This document shows, one piece after another, positions 1-12,405 of a stretch of DNA of 64,000 nucleotides. Made by a program: the position numbers and the translations under genes. The notes beneath the pieces are model-generated. The model searched no databases and was not told where the DNA came from. It worked only from the letters and a program-made list of their open reading frames with translations. This stretch comes from Rotaria sp. Silwood1 (Eukaryota > Rotifera > Eurotatoria > Philodinida > Philodinidae), in the NCBI GenBank assembly GCA_905250075.1, contig CAJNOP010000025.1, forward strand, positions 1,736,318 through 1,800,317, in the 5' to 3' direction. Numbering within the stretch: the stretch's first letter is position 1; every line of letters begins with the position of its first letter.

Positions 1-242
1 CTTTTCTTTTCTTCTCATCATATATTGATCGTTTCGATTATGTCACAACTGCTCATATCATAATCTAAATTTCTTTTTCTCTTTCAAAGCAGACAGTCCT
101 TGGAGAATATTATGGAATATATATAAAGGTTGGTTTTTTCCGATCTGCTATAGATTTATATATCTATATAAAAAAAAAAATATTTGTGATATGAAATTAA
201 AGAAGAAATAAACAAATTATTTTGTATTTTATTTATATTTAG

Positions 243-1860
243 AAATTCAATATCAAATCGAAATCGATCTAGTCGTGAACAAAAACATAAACGACAAACA
301 TCGATATCATCATCATCATCATCTGAACAAAAACATGATCGTGGTCCACGAACACCACCACCTAAATCATCAATACATCGTTCGAAAAAAAGGTAATAAT
401 TATTTGTCATGATCAATTAAAAAGTTTTCGAACTTCAAATAGTAAAAAAAAACTTTTTATTGATATTACGAAACAAAATATTCAAAGTTTCATCTAACCT
501 TAAAAACATAGATACTGAAGTCACAAAACGAAAATCTATCATACACTCATGCTTGTTAGGTCTGAACGCTTTTCTCATTCAATTGAATTTGATAGACTTG
601 AGCAGCTAATAATAATATACTTGTAATCAACCAGACTTAGAAAATGTTTTTGTAGAATCATTGAGTTTTGTATAAGTAATATTTCGTTAATCAATAGAAG
701 TGAGGATTTTTCATTACAAATGAAGAAGTCCTGTACGAGAAATCTGAGCCAGATTCGTTTTCTATGACTAAGATTATGTGCCAATTAAATATTGCCAACA
801 GTAAAGAAGCTTAACATTCTTTTTTTTTTTTTTGTAAAACATTACTACTTTTGTATGTTTTCTCACGCAAGTTGAAAATTCTTTTTGTGATCGTCACTAT
901 TTGTATTTTATATGATTGGAATAAAAAATTCATCTTATTTCATTTTTAACTTCTCGATGAGGGTCCTATAAAAAAAATATGTTTCAAGTTAACAATTGAA
1001 ACATGTTAAATTCTTACACTGATATACAAAATTTGTTAAATGTTTAAAATTTCAAAAATTGATGTCATGATGAGAATAAACTATAAATTCAATTCAGTAC
1101 TTCTTTTTATAATCAAATATCAATCTTTTATGTAAAAAAAGATCGATCATATGTCTTTCTAAGGATAAGAAATGTAATTGTATAGTCGAGAAAATAAGTT
1201 GTAGTAGAACTAATATAGGTTTTATTGTGTTAATTTTAATATAGATTCTAAGTTTCAAAATCAGAACTATCCTCAAATTGATTTTTTCTTTCGAATATTT
1301 ATTAAAATGCAGTTATATCAGCCAAAGAACACTTATTTACACTAAGGTTTTAGGACATTGTATCGATTATAAGATCTACTTCTTGAAAAAATGTAGACAT
1401 AAATCATATCTATACATACAAGTGGGTTATTCAGAGATTTTCAAAATAGTATTAGTTCACTTTAAATACGACATTAAAATTTATCTGAAACTGTATAGGA
1501 ATATTAATCGCGCCAATTAGTATATAGACTGAATTTGAAGTAAAAAGAAAAGTGCTGTTCTCATTTGTTTTACAGTCGAAATGCTTGAAAATATTTATTT
1601 ATACATAGAGTAGTATGAGATTATATTTTTTTCAATTATGTTAGATCTCGTTCGAGTTCTGATGCAGCTTCTTCGACATCTGATCAAAAATCATCATCAG
1701 ATTCATCATCTGAAAATGTTGAGAATGACGACAAACGATCTAGTTCAAGAAGGTAAGCTGAACAATAATCTTTAACTCAAGTAATTATTTTCGTTTTAAT
1801 AAAAGATCTCTAGACAATGATTCAGATCGAAAACATTCAAAAAGAAAGAGAAGAGAATGA
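243..1860 (+). CDS. RS-rich (SR-type) nuclear protein, 3' exons only
   Basis: Three exons share one frame: 243-392, 1645-1752 and 1806-1860. All junctions are phase 2 of the form AG|GT...AG|A. The translated parts are low complexity: Arg/Ser/Lys-rich with poly-Ser runs, Asp/Glu patches and a basic C-terminus ending KRKRRE before TGA. This composition is typical of RS domains and RS tails in splicing factors, and of the basic nuclear-localisation tails beside them. The body of the protein lies upstream of the window, so the specific family cannot be named. An AG-flanked stretch at 93-128 could be an earlier exon, but it does not join in a compatible frame, so it is left out. The 1.25-kb second intron is long for this window. 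Confidence 0.72.
393..1644 (+). other. Long intron of the RS-rich gene
   Basis: This 1.25-kb interval lies between two RS-coding exons, with a GTAATA donor and a TTAG acceptor. It is AT-rich, with homopolymer A/T tracts. Short ORFs inside it on both strands show no protein-like composition. I see nothing else in it. Confidence 0.6.
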
Positions 1861-3129
1861 ATAATAAAAATTAAAATATTCCTGTTTATTTGCTATTTTC
1901 CTTTGTAATTGTATGTGTGTTTTTTTTTCTTTGTTATACATTGAACATTCATCCTATGATCGAATCACTAACTGTTTTTTTTTCCTTTGTTTCTTTGTTT
2001 CTTTCTTTTTTGATGGCTTCTATCATTGTTGCTATTGTACGTGATATGAACGCATAGAAACGTTATTGTAATCATGTACGATTATTTGTATTGTTGTTTA
2101 AAATAAATGAACTGTGAACATGCATACGTATATTAACGAGAATCATTTATTAAAATGAAATATCAAAAACCGATGCTTAAATATTTGTAATAATCAGTTC
2201 ACTTTTGCTCATTTTATCTTGACAAAAAAAATCAATAAAATTTGGAATTATGAACTAATTTCATCATGTGTTGTAATGATAGCATTTGATTGTTTCATCT
2301 CTTTAAAATAAAAGTAATAATGATATGATATCATATCATATAGCAAAATGCTCATGTAACTTAGGAAATCGACTTTCGAGTTTTGGCTTCAAACTTTGCA
2401 TGAACAAAGTTCTTCATGAGATTAGTTGATTCCACAACTAGGGTTTTTTCCGAAGATTTAAATGTATGAATAGAGTTTACTTTTACACGTGACAGAATTT
2501 TGAATATGACAGGATAGGCGATACTAAATAAGTTACAGTTTGCCTAATAAACCAATTTCATTGTGAATTTTGTTTGCCCAAAGTTTGAATTCGAAAGTCG
2601 ATTTTTCACAGGACCAATGAGTGACTACAGTTTTTTGTTGATAAATCTAGCGAATTATCTATATCTTAAGAATGAAGGCACGGACAATAAAACCGTTCTA
2701 GACTTGTCTAGTGTTCTCTAGCATCTCTCAAACGAACGTCGTTTCTATGAAAAAAACAATTTGACATCTGAAGAGACTCTCGTAAGTATAACATCACGTG
2801 GAGTCGTTTAGTCTTGATACTAGATCGTACGACATGTTTTTTTTTGTCTACACTATTGATTCATGCTTCGTGTTGTCCTGTTGAATTTATTTTTGATTCT
2901 TCAGGAGAAGATCACAAAAAGAAAATCAAGTCTTATTTATATTCCAAATGCAATTATACGCAAAAAATAACTACTGTTGTCGAAGTCATATGCATTTAAG
3001 AATATCAACTATGTCAGAGTACCAGCTGCTTAATTTATGCTTAACTTTGGTAAATTATGGAGTACCTAATAGAGGCACATTTCAGTTATAGAAGAGCTGA
3101 CATCAAAAGTGTTTTTAAAACAACAGATG
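1861..3129. other. Intergenic, with a small inverted-repeat element
   Basis: Downstream of the RS gene are AATAAA-like signals (2101-2107) and T-rich DNA. An 18-bp perfect palindrome, TGATATGATATCATATCA, sits at 2321-2338. Positions 2366-2604 are bounded by inverted arms and are listed separately. No gene is supported. Confidence 0.6.
2366..2604. repeat. Short inverted-repeat (MITE-like) element
   Basis: The left end AAATCGACTTTCGA (2366-2379) is matched in reverse complement by TCGAAAGTCGATTT (2591-2604). Similarity runs imperfectly inward: TTCAAACTTTG on the left against CAAAGTTTGAA on the right. The interior is AT-rich and non-coding. This fits a small non-autonomous DNA transposon. No target duplication was established. 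Confidence 0.5.
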
Positions 3130-4071
3130 TTATTGTTTTTGACCAATTATTAGATTGTGTAAATCCCATGTAAATTGAGCTTTAACATCTAAATTTAGAC
3201 AAATAAATATATAGTAAAGAAGTTCTTGATCATAGACATGTTGATGTAAACCACGATTTTCAAAGTTTTTTTCTGATCGTACTCTGAAAGTGTCAATATT
3301 GCCTGCTGGTGGATCCATTGCTAAGTCATGTAGACGAAGAATATCATTTAGATGTGAAAGATCACCTTCACTCGTTTGATTATGATAATCATTAATTAAA
3401 TGTTCTAGTCGATCAACTTCACGTTTATGATCAAATGTACGATCTTTGAAAGGTAATAAAAGAAGTAATACACCATGAGATCGTGTAACTCTTATCCATT
3501 CTAATAATGCTTTAAAAGGATTAGCAACATGTTCTAGAACATGAGAAGCCAAAACAAAATCATAATACTCATTAGGGATGCCCTTCAAATCTACTGCATC
3601 TCGTATATATTGTTTGCCTTTTGGTAGATTTCTCCACATAAAAGCTGAACCATCAGCCAGCCCAGATTCCCAAAGAGTATTAGCAGCAAAATTTGTAACA
3701 TCTAATTTTGCTGCAACATCATATATACCAAAAGCACCCCAAGTATGCTGAGAAGGACCACCTATTTCGAAACCAGTTTTATTTTGTACCCAAAAATGAA
3801 GTGTAGCTGGAGCACTATTATGTACCATTGAAGGATGGTAAAGAGTCTGGCGAAGAGCACTTGCATTATATGATTTTAAACATGTTTGTGGTGATGAAGG
3901 TGGACATTGAGATGGTGTCGATATTGATGATGGTGGTAGTATTTCTTTTGGTTTGTAAAAGATTAAGAAACCAACTATAAAGATACAGCATAGTAGTAAA
4001 AAAACCATATACTTCGGAGCAGCCATGACAGTTAAGAAATACAGAGAGACTATTAAAACTGGTCGAATCAA
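3130..4071 (-). CDS. Membrane-anchored SAM-dependent methyltransferase (type 11-like)
   Basis: Single-exon ORF of 313 aa. An N-terminal hydrophobic segment (about residues 20-40, MVFLLLCCIFIVGFLIFY) followed by Pro/Ser-rich linker suggests a type II membrane anchor; the Met at residue 16 (MAAPKYM) is an equally good start. The globular part begins near residue 95 with a motif-I-like FEIGGPSQHTWG. It continues through DAVDLKGIP and then FVLASHVLEHV, the post-motif typical of class I methyltransferases of the Methyltransf_11 group, and LLLLLPFKDRTFD. The C-terminal part (LHDLAMDPPAG, RNFENRGLHQHV-like) is conserved in bacterial relatives as I know them. The substrate is unknown. Lack of introns beside multi-exon neighbours, plus bacterial-type motifs, makes horizontal origin plausible but unproven. 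Confidence 0.8.
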   Translation of the reverse strand: MIRPVLIVSLYFLTVMAAPKYMVFLLLCCIFIVGFLIFYKPKEILPPSSISTPSQCPPSSPQTCLKSYNASALRQTLYHPSMVHNSAPATLHFWVQNKTGFEIGGPSQHTWGAFGIYDVAAKLDVTNFAANTLWESGLADGSAFMWRNLPKGKQYIRDAVDLKGIPNEYYDFVLASHVLEHVANPFKALLEWIRVTRSHGVLLLLLPFKDRTFDHKREVDRLEHLINDYHNQTSEGDLSHLNDILRLHDLAMDPPAGNIDTFRVRSEKNFENRGLHQHVYDQELLYYIFICLNLDVKAQFTWDLHNLIIGQKQ

Positions 4072-5716
4072 ACTAAAATAAATTTAATTTAAGCTTGACT
4101 CCAAATGGAGAAGATGGTGCTAATCCTGATCCAATTGGTTCTGCTCATGTTTAAGCTTGACACTTGTTATAGAAATGGTTCTTAACTCTACCATATAGTG
4201 CTTCTCAATTGAATTTCCTCCTTTAATTTTCTTGCTTAAATCTACTACGAGTTTAATTTTTTCTTTTTGATAATTAATAGATAGTGAGAGAGACAACAGA
4301 CTTCACTACATCACTCGATATAATAATTATAAATAACACATAAAACTCCGAGAACAAAAAATACATCAGAAACAAAAAAATTGGCATATTTTTTTACTAT
4401 GATGCAGAATAAGAGCCAATGAAGTTTTTATCTTTTCTTAATTTTTGTACGAATGTACATATATTACTTAAACTATTGTGTTAGTATCTATTCAGTTGAA
4501 TACTCATACAAGAATTGAAGCCATATATCTTTGCACGTACAAAAAATTATTATTTGTTTTCGGGGTTTTGCATATCATCTATGATCAATAAAACAAGCGA
4601 TACAGTGAAATCTGTACTTTCTCGCCATATATCAATTATCGCAAAAATACAAGACTTGATATCTAAAGGCAGAAAAGATAATATCATGCATTTGATGTTT
4701 TCTGCCTTGTATAAAATAGTCTAGAAAATAAGTGGCTCACTTAGAGATTGTCAGCGCCCAAGAACTATGAAGTAAGATTTCTTAAACTGCTAGGAAACTA
4801 TGAAAAAACCTTGGATGATTCCTCAGAAAATCGAGAACTGACTCTTCATTCTGTTATAGTTACAATTTTCCTAATAGTTAACATGATGCATTTTTTTGCA
4901 ATGGTTAGTACATCTTCACTTTTACCTTCAACATCTTCTTCATTACTATAGATGTAGCAGGGAAAAATACTTTTTTAAATTTCTGCTGGTTAGGGTACCA
5001 CTTGGAAGTGCTGACATAATGATAGAGAAAGAAGGAAAAAAAAGAAATAGAAATCTTGAACTAAGGAGCACCATTATTAATACAAAGCATTTTGCAGTTT
5101 GTTGCCAATGTAATTACAAAGAATATCAACTCACACTTGCAAAAATATCAAGGAAAGTAATAAATAGAAAAAGTGACATAATTATCTGAAAGAAAGAGTA
5201 CGAAAAGAATTTTTAATCATTATATTTACGCTCTCTTTTTTTCCTTGTTTTTTTTTTTCAATTCGCGTCAAACCTAAAGCAACCACTTTAAAAGATACGA
5301 GTAGTATCGACCCATCAATTGATGTACACGACATCATGAGAAAAATGACCGAGGTGAGTTTTTTTTCTTTTGTAAAATTTCTGCCAAACAAAGATGTCAT
5401 TATAGAAAAGTGAGAACCTAAGATCAGTTTGTATGTATGGTTCTTCATTTTCTTGCGATATATTTTTTAACGTAGAACTCTAAAGGGTGCTCAGAAGTGA
5501 CAATGTAAAGATTGCGATTTCAGATGAAACGGCAACTGCACACCAGCGAAAGACTGACACGAAATTTTCGTAACAACATTTGTTGCTGAGTTTTCCAGAG
5601 GAGGAAAAAACGAAAATAAGCAAGCAAAATATGAGTAGATATCCACAACGACACATTGATGTAGGTCCTTGGAGGATATACTTCTCTCAGATGTAGTCTA
5701 TCAGTCCATGTAAGTC
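4072..5716. other. Intergenic DNA, no gene seen
   Basis: AT-rich sequence with scattered short ORFs on both strands that have no recognisable composition, splice partners or motifs. Sequence before 4071 may hold the promoter of the methyltransferase gene. No repeats were recognised before the inverted-repeat element begins at 5717. Confidence 0.55.
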
Positions 5717-7484
5717 TTAAGAGTAGGTTTCTGAGAAATTCAGACATCGATGATGGAATGATATCTCAGAATTCGCTGATTTCTTTTTATATGTTATAGA
5801 TGGTAGTGAGTTTAGTATTCTCTGAAATTTTCAGCTCGATCTGATAACTTTTTCCTGTATAAACAGTCGAAATACTAACGAAATTTTTAGTATAAATTTT
5901 TTATTATCTTTTAATTAATTTTCAGCTGATTTTATTCAGTAAAAGTGACTTTCTTATTTCAAATTTTGAGACTTTTGACTTTTCGTTTTTCTAACTATTA
6001 CTATCGAGGTATTGTTCTTCTGCAAACAAAATTTCAGAAGTTTTCGTCAATCCTATAAGAACTTCTGAAATACCATTAAAAAAGCCTTCATTTTGAAAAG
6101 ATATTTTTATGGGAGGTAATACAGGATCGTATGCTGATTTTTACTAGGTAGAATTTATCTCATATGATGAGACCCTTCGAGTAATTTCTAAGGGACATCG
6201 GTTACATTTCCTATAGAAAGGGCTCATTTTTCGATATTTTGCACTAAGTCTCCTAGGACCATTGCTTGAGATCCCACGCCAATTTTTTTATAGGGTTGTA
6301 GACCAAAGAGAGGACTTTCAACTTCTATAGGCCAGCTCTCATACTGTCCCATGTCTTGGTAGATAGCATTTCCTAAAAATCCCGATTTTCGTCTGAAACC
6401 CATTTTTGAGAGGATTCTCCTGACCAAATGGAACAATGTACAGAGCTGAAATTTTTCAGAAAAGATACATCTCTAAGTACTCTATCTATAGTAAAAATTT
6501 CAGATCTCTATCTCATTCCAATCAAAAGTTATGAAGTACCAAAGTTGTCAAAAATGACGATTTTTGCATATATTGAGTGGTTCATAAAATCCAAACAGCT
6601 CAATACTTTGAGATAAAAATTTTATGATGAATAGGACCCATCGACATATATGTTCACAGAAAATTTCAGCTCAATCAGTTGAGCCTTTCTTGAGATATGG
6701 CTCCATCAGGACCCCCATTGGTTGAACTGATCATTTTGAGGACTTTGTCGTAAAACGCCCATAAAAAATCGAGGGTTAAATATTTTTTAAAACGACTTGC
6801 GTCAAAATTGTTAAAATTCTTCCCTCTACAATATTTCTTAAATTGAGCAAAATCTGACGACCTCGATTGAGCAAGTTCGGTCGTGGCTTATATGGACTGG
6901 CACATATAACGTGAATGGGAGAAAAAAACTATCTTTTAATCAAAAGTGCTTTACTTTTCTCAAGGGACAAAATTGTGAGATATCCTAGGTGGTAGACCTT
7001 GATGAGCTCTATCACCGGTAGAAATAACACAGCGATTGGTTGTTGGGGCATAAAATGCGATTGAGAGACATTTTGGTAAAGAAACATAGAAAAAGAGTAA
7101 GAAAGGCATTTTTAATGGTATTTCAGAAGTTCTTACACGATTGACGAAAACTTCTGAAATTTTGTATGCAGAAGAACAATACCTCGATAGTAATAATCAG
7201 AAAAACGAAAAGACAAAAGTCTCAAAATTTGAAATGAGAAAGTCACTTTTACTGAATAAAACCAGCTGAAAATTAATTAAAAGATAATAAAAAATTTATA
7301 CTAAAAATTTCGTTAGTATTTCGACGGTTTGTACAGGAAAAAGTTATCAGATCGAGCTGAAAATTCCACAGAATACTAAACTCACTACCATCTATAACAT
7401 ATAAAAAAAATCAGCGAATTCTAAGATATCACTGCATCGTCAATGTCCTAAAGTGACTGATTTTCTCAGAAACTTACTCTTAAA
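5717..7484. mobile_element. 1.77-kb element with ~375-bp long terminal inverted repeats
   Basis: The left arm (about 5717-6090, starting TTAAGAGTA) and right arm (about 7101-7484, ending TACTCTTAA) are imperfect reverse complements along their whole length. They share blocks such as TTTCAGCTCGATCTGATAAC, AAATTTTTAGTATAAATTTT and TATTACTATCGAGGTATTG with their complements. The roughly 1-kb interior (6091-7100) has no credible transposase ORF. Architecture and length fit a non-autonomous DNA transposon or foldback element. I could not define a clean target-site duplication. The ends are not those of the element at 12406, so it is a separate family. Confidence 0.75.
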
Positions 7485-8213
7485 TACTTGGATGTTTTAA
7501 TCAATTTGAGTTTTTCTTCGTTCATTGTTATATTCACTACTGATGTTTTTAATTGAGTGTGAAGCAACTATATCATTACTTTCGATATATTTATCGGATG
7601 TTTTCAATTTTTTTTGAATATGCACACACTTGTTCGTGAGTTCACATACCTACGTTCTCTGAATATTGAATTATTGGAGCTACGTGATTCAAAATAAGTA
7701 GTCTTATAAGTACACTAAGATCATCTGCGAAGAGGTTACTCCAATAAATATCCAGACAGTTTATTAGATCACAGTGGAGAGCAATAAGCAGATGTCAGCT
7801 AAGACCTTTTCTTTACGAAAGTTCTATATTTATATCAAAGACTTTCGATGTTTCTCACCAAACACTAAGCAGCAAAAAGTATTATACATAATATGTCATG
7901 TTAATTTTAGCAATCGTAGAAATGTGGGAAAATTGACAAGAAGTTCTTAGTTCTTACTTCTTGAAGACTGTTCACAAGAGTTATCATGACATTAGTTTAG
8001 GTTTTTTTCGTTGAATTTATTAGAAATGCATGATTGATTTCGTGTTTCTTATGTATATGCAACAGAAGAGACGAAATTTTTTTTATTAGAAAGACCGAAA
8101 ACTAAATAAAAATTAAATCGGGAAGAACTGCACGTCTTAAAGTTGTTATAAACACAGCTCGAAAATAAAAAATTTAAACAAATTCGAGGAATTCAAGATA
8201 CAAGTGTAACTAA
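7485..8213. other. Intergenic DNA
   Basis: AT-rich sequence between two repeat elements. No coding signal, RNA gene or clear repeat was recognised. Confidence 0.5.
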
Positions 8214-8755
8214 CGAGAGAAGTCTGCAACTGTCTCATCACTTTTGAATCGATTCTATGTGCATCATATGAGTCATAATCAGCTACGAATATCTGTACTG
8301 TCAAAAATATCATGCCTATTGAGTTTCAAATTTCAACTTGGAATATGCCACTGAAACAAGCTTCAACGAGAATAATTTATTGTAAAAGTTTCCATATCTT
8401 TCTTTTATTTCTAGTTTGAAATAAGTATAGCGATACCTAGTGTTGTATTTTAGCGATGAAAAGAAGTGCAACTATCAGAATCGTATCTTAGAAAAGAAAT
8501 TACCAAAAGATCTGAAACTTTCAGAATGAACTATTCTTATCGAAAGCTATTTCTGTACAAATTTCGAATCGAAATTCTAAACTCAGGTTTCCTCATGTAT
8601 CTAAAGGACAACATAGCATGAGACTTCAAAAACGTGATAAAAAAGTTGAGTCTCGATAGAATTGTGCTAGCAGCCCGAAAGCTGTTCAAGATATTCATAG
8701 CTAATTGAGACCTACATGATGCATATAGGATCGATTGTAAGACTTCTCTCACAAG
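8214..8755. repeat. Foldback-type dispersed repeat (copy 1)
   Basis: The left segment around 8250-8294 (CGATTCTATGTGCATCAT ... AGCTACGAATATCT) is the imperfect reverse complement of 8689-8733 (AGATATTCATAGCTAATT ... CATATAGGATCG). A further GAGAGAAGTCT block matches outside it. Internal sequence such as GAGAATAATTTATTGTAAAA recurs at about 63310 in the same order and orientation. This is therefore a diverged repeat family with at least two copies here. No coding capacity was seen. Confidence 0.6.
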
Positions 8756-10144
8756 ATATCTATACACTTGAATTATTACATAACTAAAAGAATTCAAGAT
8801 ACTTCTAGATATTACACGTGTGTATTATAAACATACGGCCTGATTCACTAATTCGTTTTGTACTATGTAATTCTGGTAGGAAAGGCATGCTCACCCAGTC
8901 TTAATTTTTTTGTATTGATTATTTCAATTCTTTCATATTCTTGATTTTTTTCAAACTCTATGGATTAATTATTTAAATAACCTTGGATTTCTCTTAATAT
9001 ATTGCTTTCCATGGTAGATTCAAAGTAGGCATATCCAAGTTACACATGTATATCGAAGTCCTTAAATTATCTTGAACTCTCTATTCATGGATCTTGATTA
9101 CTGCTAATATATATATACTTAGAAGACAACAAAAACAGATATTGAAACTTGAATAATATTCGTAGATACCCACAATAGTTTCTGTGGTTAATATTTTTGT
9201 TTTTAATTAAAAAATAGAAAATAATGAAAATAATTCATTCGTGTACAACAATATAATACACGAACACAAATTCAAGTAAAAAAATTACTTTTATTAAATA
9301 TTTTAATTAAAGTTTTTTTCTCTGTAGCACAGTATTATTTTGTGACATTTCTTTAAATGACATGGAGATCTGTTGTAAGCTTAGTTTGAAGCCTATTTTA
9401 AGAGCAAAGATTAGAATAATGTATTAGTTCATAATTACCAAATACACCTTAAGAGTTATTTTTCATATCATTAAATAAATGCTTTTTAATATTAAGAAAG
9501 TTTTTATGTTCAATCCAAAATCAAATAATGGATCGATCATCCATAAAAAATGCCCACGCAAAAATCGCATCTTTTTTTATCTCTTCCAGATCCCTGTCCA
9601 CTTTTGTTCAGTTTCATCGAACTCCTTCCCATTCCTAGATGTTCAGTATAGCGCTTCGGGTCCAAAATTATCTAATCCGTATTGCATAATAGAGTCGAAG
9701 ATACGAAATACTTTTTTCCAAGTTTTCTATTCGTTGAATAACAATTCTACAAATTTCTTAGACAACTAGAGTCCGTCGAGTCTAAAATTTCCCTATTGAA
9801 CGAGCTCTCATGTCCAGTATAAACAAAAAAAAACTTTCCTCATATAGTATAATCTTGAATGATTTTTACATTGTATTCATATTCAACTGATTCATTCAGT
9901 TTATTTCCTATTCAAAAAATGCTGTTCAAAAGAAACTAAACTTCCACCTCCCTTCATTTATCTGGGCATCGGTCATAGATGGTCTCTCGATCTTTTCTAT
10001 TTATTGTAAAATATTAATTATAGACTGTATGCATAACAATGAACAGAATAAAAGAGTACATGAACAGTACGTTACAATATCAAACATAAAATACAGAAAT
10101 AATTAAAATTTCGATCATCCATGAAAATTTCCAAATATAAACTT
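8756..10144. other. Intergenic DNA, downstream of the GPCR gene
   Basis: AT-rich. A plus-strand ORF at 9479-9769 has no recognisable domain and no codon signature. Nothing else is supported. Confidence 0.5.
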
Positions 10145-11272
10145 TCAGATTGTCATACTTTGATGATGATTAAGGATAGTTACTGATTGGTTCATGGTAC
10201 CACGTTGAGTTATTGACGAATCTCCAAAGAAGATTTGAGCTCGTCTATGCAACCGAGTATGTCTACCACATAAACATCCAATGATTTTAACTATAAATTG
10301 ATCAAATTCACAACGAAATCCATGTCCAGTAGCAAAAAATCTAAAAAACAAAAAAATATTTTTTCACATACCCCCCAAAAAAAAACATATCTCTAATTAC
10401 ACATAAAAACTTGTACTACTATTAATATAAACAAGCATTCTCATTAATTGTGCAAGAAAATTTTCAAGTGCTAATTGAAAAGCACCTTTAATAACATTTT
10501 GTGTAAATGTAGCATAGAGTTTTTGAACAGCAATAGGTGATGTAACTATAATAATAAAAATAAATTGTACAAGTGTCATTTTTAATAATTGTCTATCTCG
10601 TTTTTTTAATTGATTAACATTTGTATTATTATTTATTGTTAATGGTTGAATATTTAAACGACTTCGACGAATTTGATAAACAGTTGCTAATCCAACAATA
10701 ATCATCATTGTCGGTGGTATAAGAGCAAATGTAGTCACATAAAATAAATCATAAAAGATTCGATAAATTCCTGTTTGAGCATAACAATATGGACCAGATT
10801 TAAGTTGTTCAATAGTAAATAGAATCAATACATGAGAATAAAGAGTTACGCCAATTAATGTTGTTAAAATAACTAAATAGCATGCATTTTTTAAATTACT
10901 TAATTGACGACGTTGAACATTTCGAGAACTAATCCAATAACGATCGATACCAGCTAATATAGTAAACCAAGATGAAAGAACCATTGAACAATGAAGAATA
11001 AAATAACGAAATCGACAAAATCCTAAATTTGTTGAAACAGGATCAATACCCAAACCATCAGAAAAAAATCGTGATACTAAACCAAATATGAGAACGATCA
11101 AATTGGCTATTGATGAACATAAAAAATAAGTTGAACAAGGATTTTTGATTAGTCGTTGACGTGTAAAAACTAAAATATTAAGAATATTTCCCATACAACC
11201 CAAAACTACTATAGGAATTGGTGTAATTCGATTGAATTGAATAGTAAAAGCAGTCAACGAACTTGTACTCAT
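10145..11272 (-). CDS. Class A (rhodopsin-like) G-protein-coupled receptor
   Basis: Two exons, 11272-10401 and 10340-10145, are joined at phase 2 by a 60-nt GT-AG intron to give 355 aa. Seven hydrophobic segments can be counted. Class A landmarks are visible: GxxGN-like GCMGNILNIL in TM1, FCRFRYFILHC carrying the TM3 cysteine, an intact DRY (AGIDRYW) at the end of TM3, and GPYCYAQ carrying the extracellular-loop-2 cysteine. The TM7 region reads INSSTSFYVFFATGHGFR, where the NPxxY site is replaced by SxxFY-like residues followed by an amphipathic stretch. The receptor is peptide/FMRFamide-like in style, but the ligand cannot be inferred. The short C-terminal exon encodes a Cys- and Arg-containing tail. 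Orphan receptors of this kind are numerous in rotifers. Confidence 0.86.
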
Positions 11273-12405
11273 TAGTGATAATATATTAAAATATGAATGT
11301 TTCTATACTTTTTTCATCTCAGACATATATGAGTAGATTACCATTAGCGAGTCTTAATTATTTATTAAATCGAAAAAGCTTTCTCTTCGTGCATGTCTTC
11401 CTAAAGAAACAAAGTTGTCTTTTACATGTGATTATATATATAATGCCCTTAGTGACATGCTACTCTAATTATCAATTTTTTGCTTGAAACTTAGTTTAAA
11501 GTAATTTTGAATGGTTACACAAGCAAACGGGACTGTCACTAACTTCACAAGCTTGATTATATTAATATATAATCCTATATGTAACAATTGTCAAAATCAA
11601 AATCTATTCTATTTTTAGTCTATAGAATTTTTTTTTTGTTTCATAACTTATAGAATAAAATTAAAATAATAAATATTAGAAGAAACATATGTTATCGAAT
11701 GTGACTCATCTGTTTGATTTATGTTTATAATATATTTCAAATAAATCAATTACAGAAAGATGAGAACAAATATTTTCTAAGTTTTTTTCTTCTTGAAACA
11801 AATCTTAATGTTCAACTTCGCTTTGTATTCTCTTAGCAATATGCTCGTATCATGTTACTAATGTTAAATATAAATAAAAAAAATATTTATTATATTCTGT
11901 AAGTCATGTTAAAAATATTTTCGAGACTTTGTCATGAAACAATTTAAATCAGGCAAGATGATAATTAAAGCATATACTGATGTCACATCTATGATATTAA
12001 TGTTAGTTTTACAATTAAATCATAAATTATCTTATAAGGAAATTCATTTGGACGCTGTCCAGTTTTGAAAAATAGATTTCAGGCGAGTGCTCATCAGATT
12101 CTCATGATCTCATCAAGCTTTTTTTTTCAATTTAAAATACTGCTCAGGTTCTGAGAACGAATAGTTGACTTGAATTGTGACTAGTGAGCATTACAAGACA
12201 CTCAAGTTACCTCATTGATCATGATCCAATGAAGTTCCGATCTATTAGTGAAATTTATCTTGACTTTTCATTTTTATCCATATTAGTCAGAGGAATAGAT
12301 ACTATATCAGCGATTATTCCTTTGGTGAAAAAATTAATTAGCTCAACTGAGTTAACATTTACTCAAAGATGAACATGTTGATCATCAAGTCAAATCAAGA
12401 ACATA
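11273..12405. other. Intergenic DNA upstream of the GPCR gene
   Basis: AT-rich. It probably contains the GPCR promoter (minus strand, above 11272). No other feature is supported before the MITE at 12406. Confidence 0.5.

Noticed and set aside
93..128. Possible additional exon of the RS-rich gene (AG ... AAG|GT)
   Set aside because: The only frame that would join to the exon at 243 contains a stop, and the other frames do not match phase 2.
9479..9769. 96-aa plus-strand ORF
   Set aside because: No domain, no splice partners, composition like chance AT-rich ORFs.
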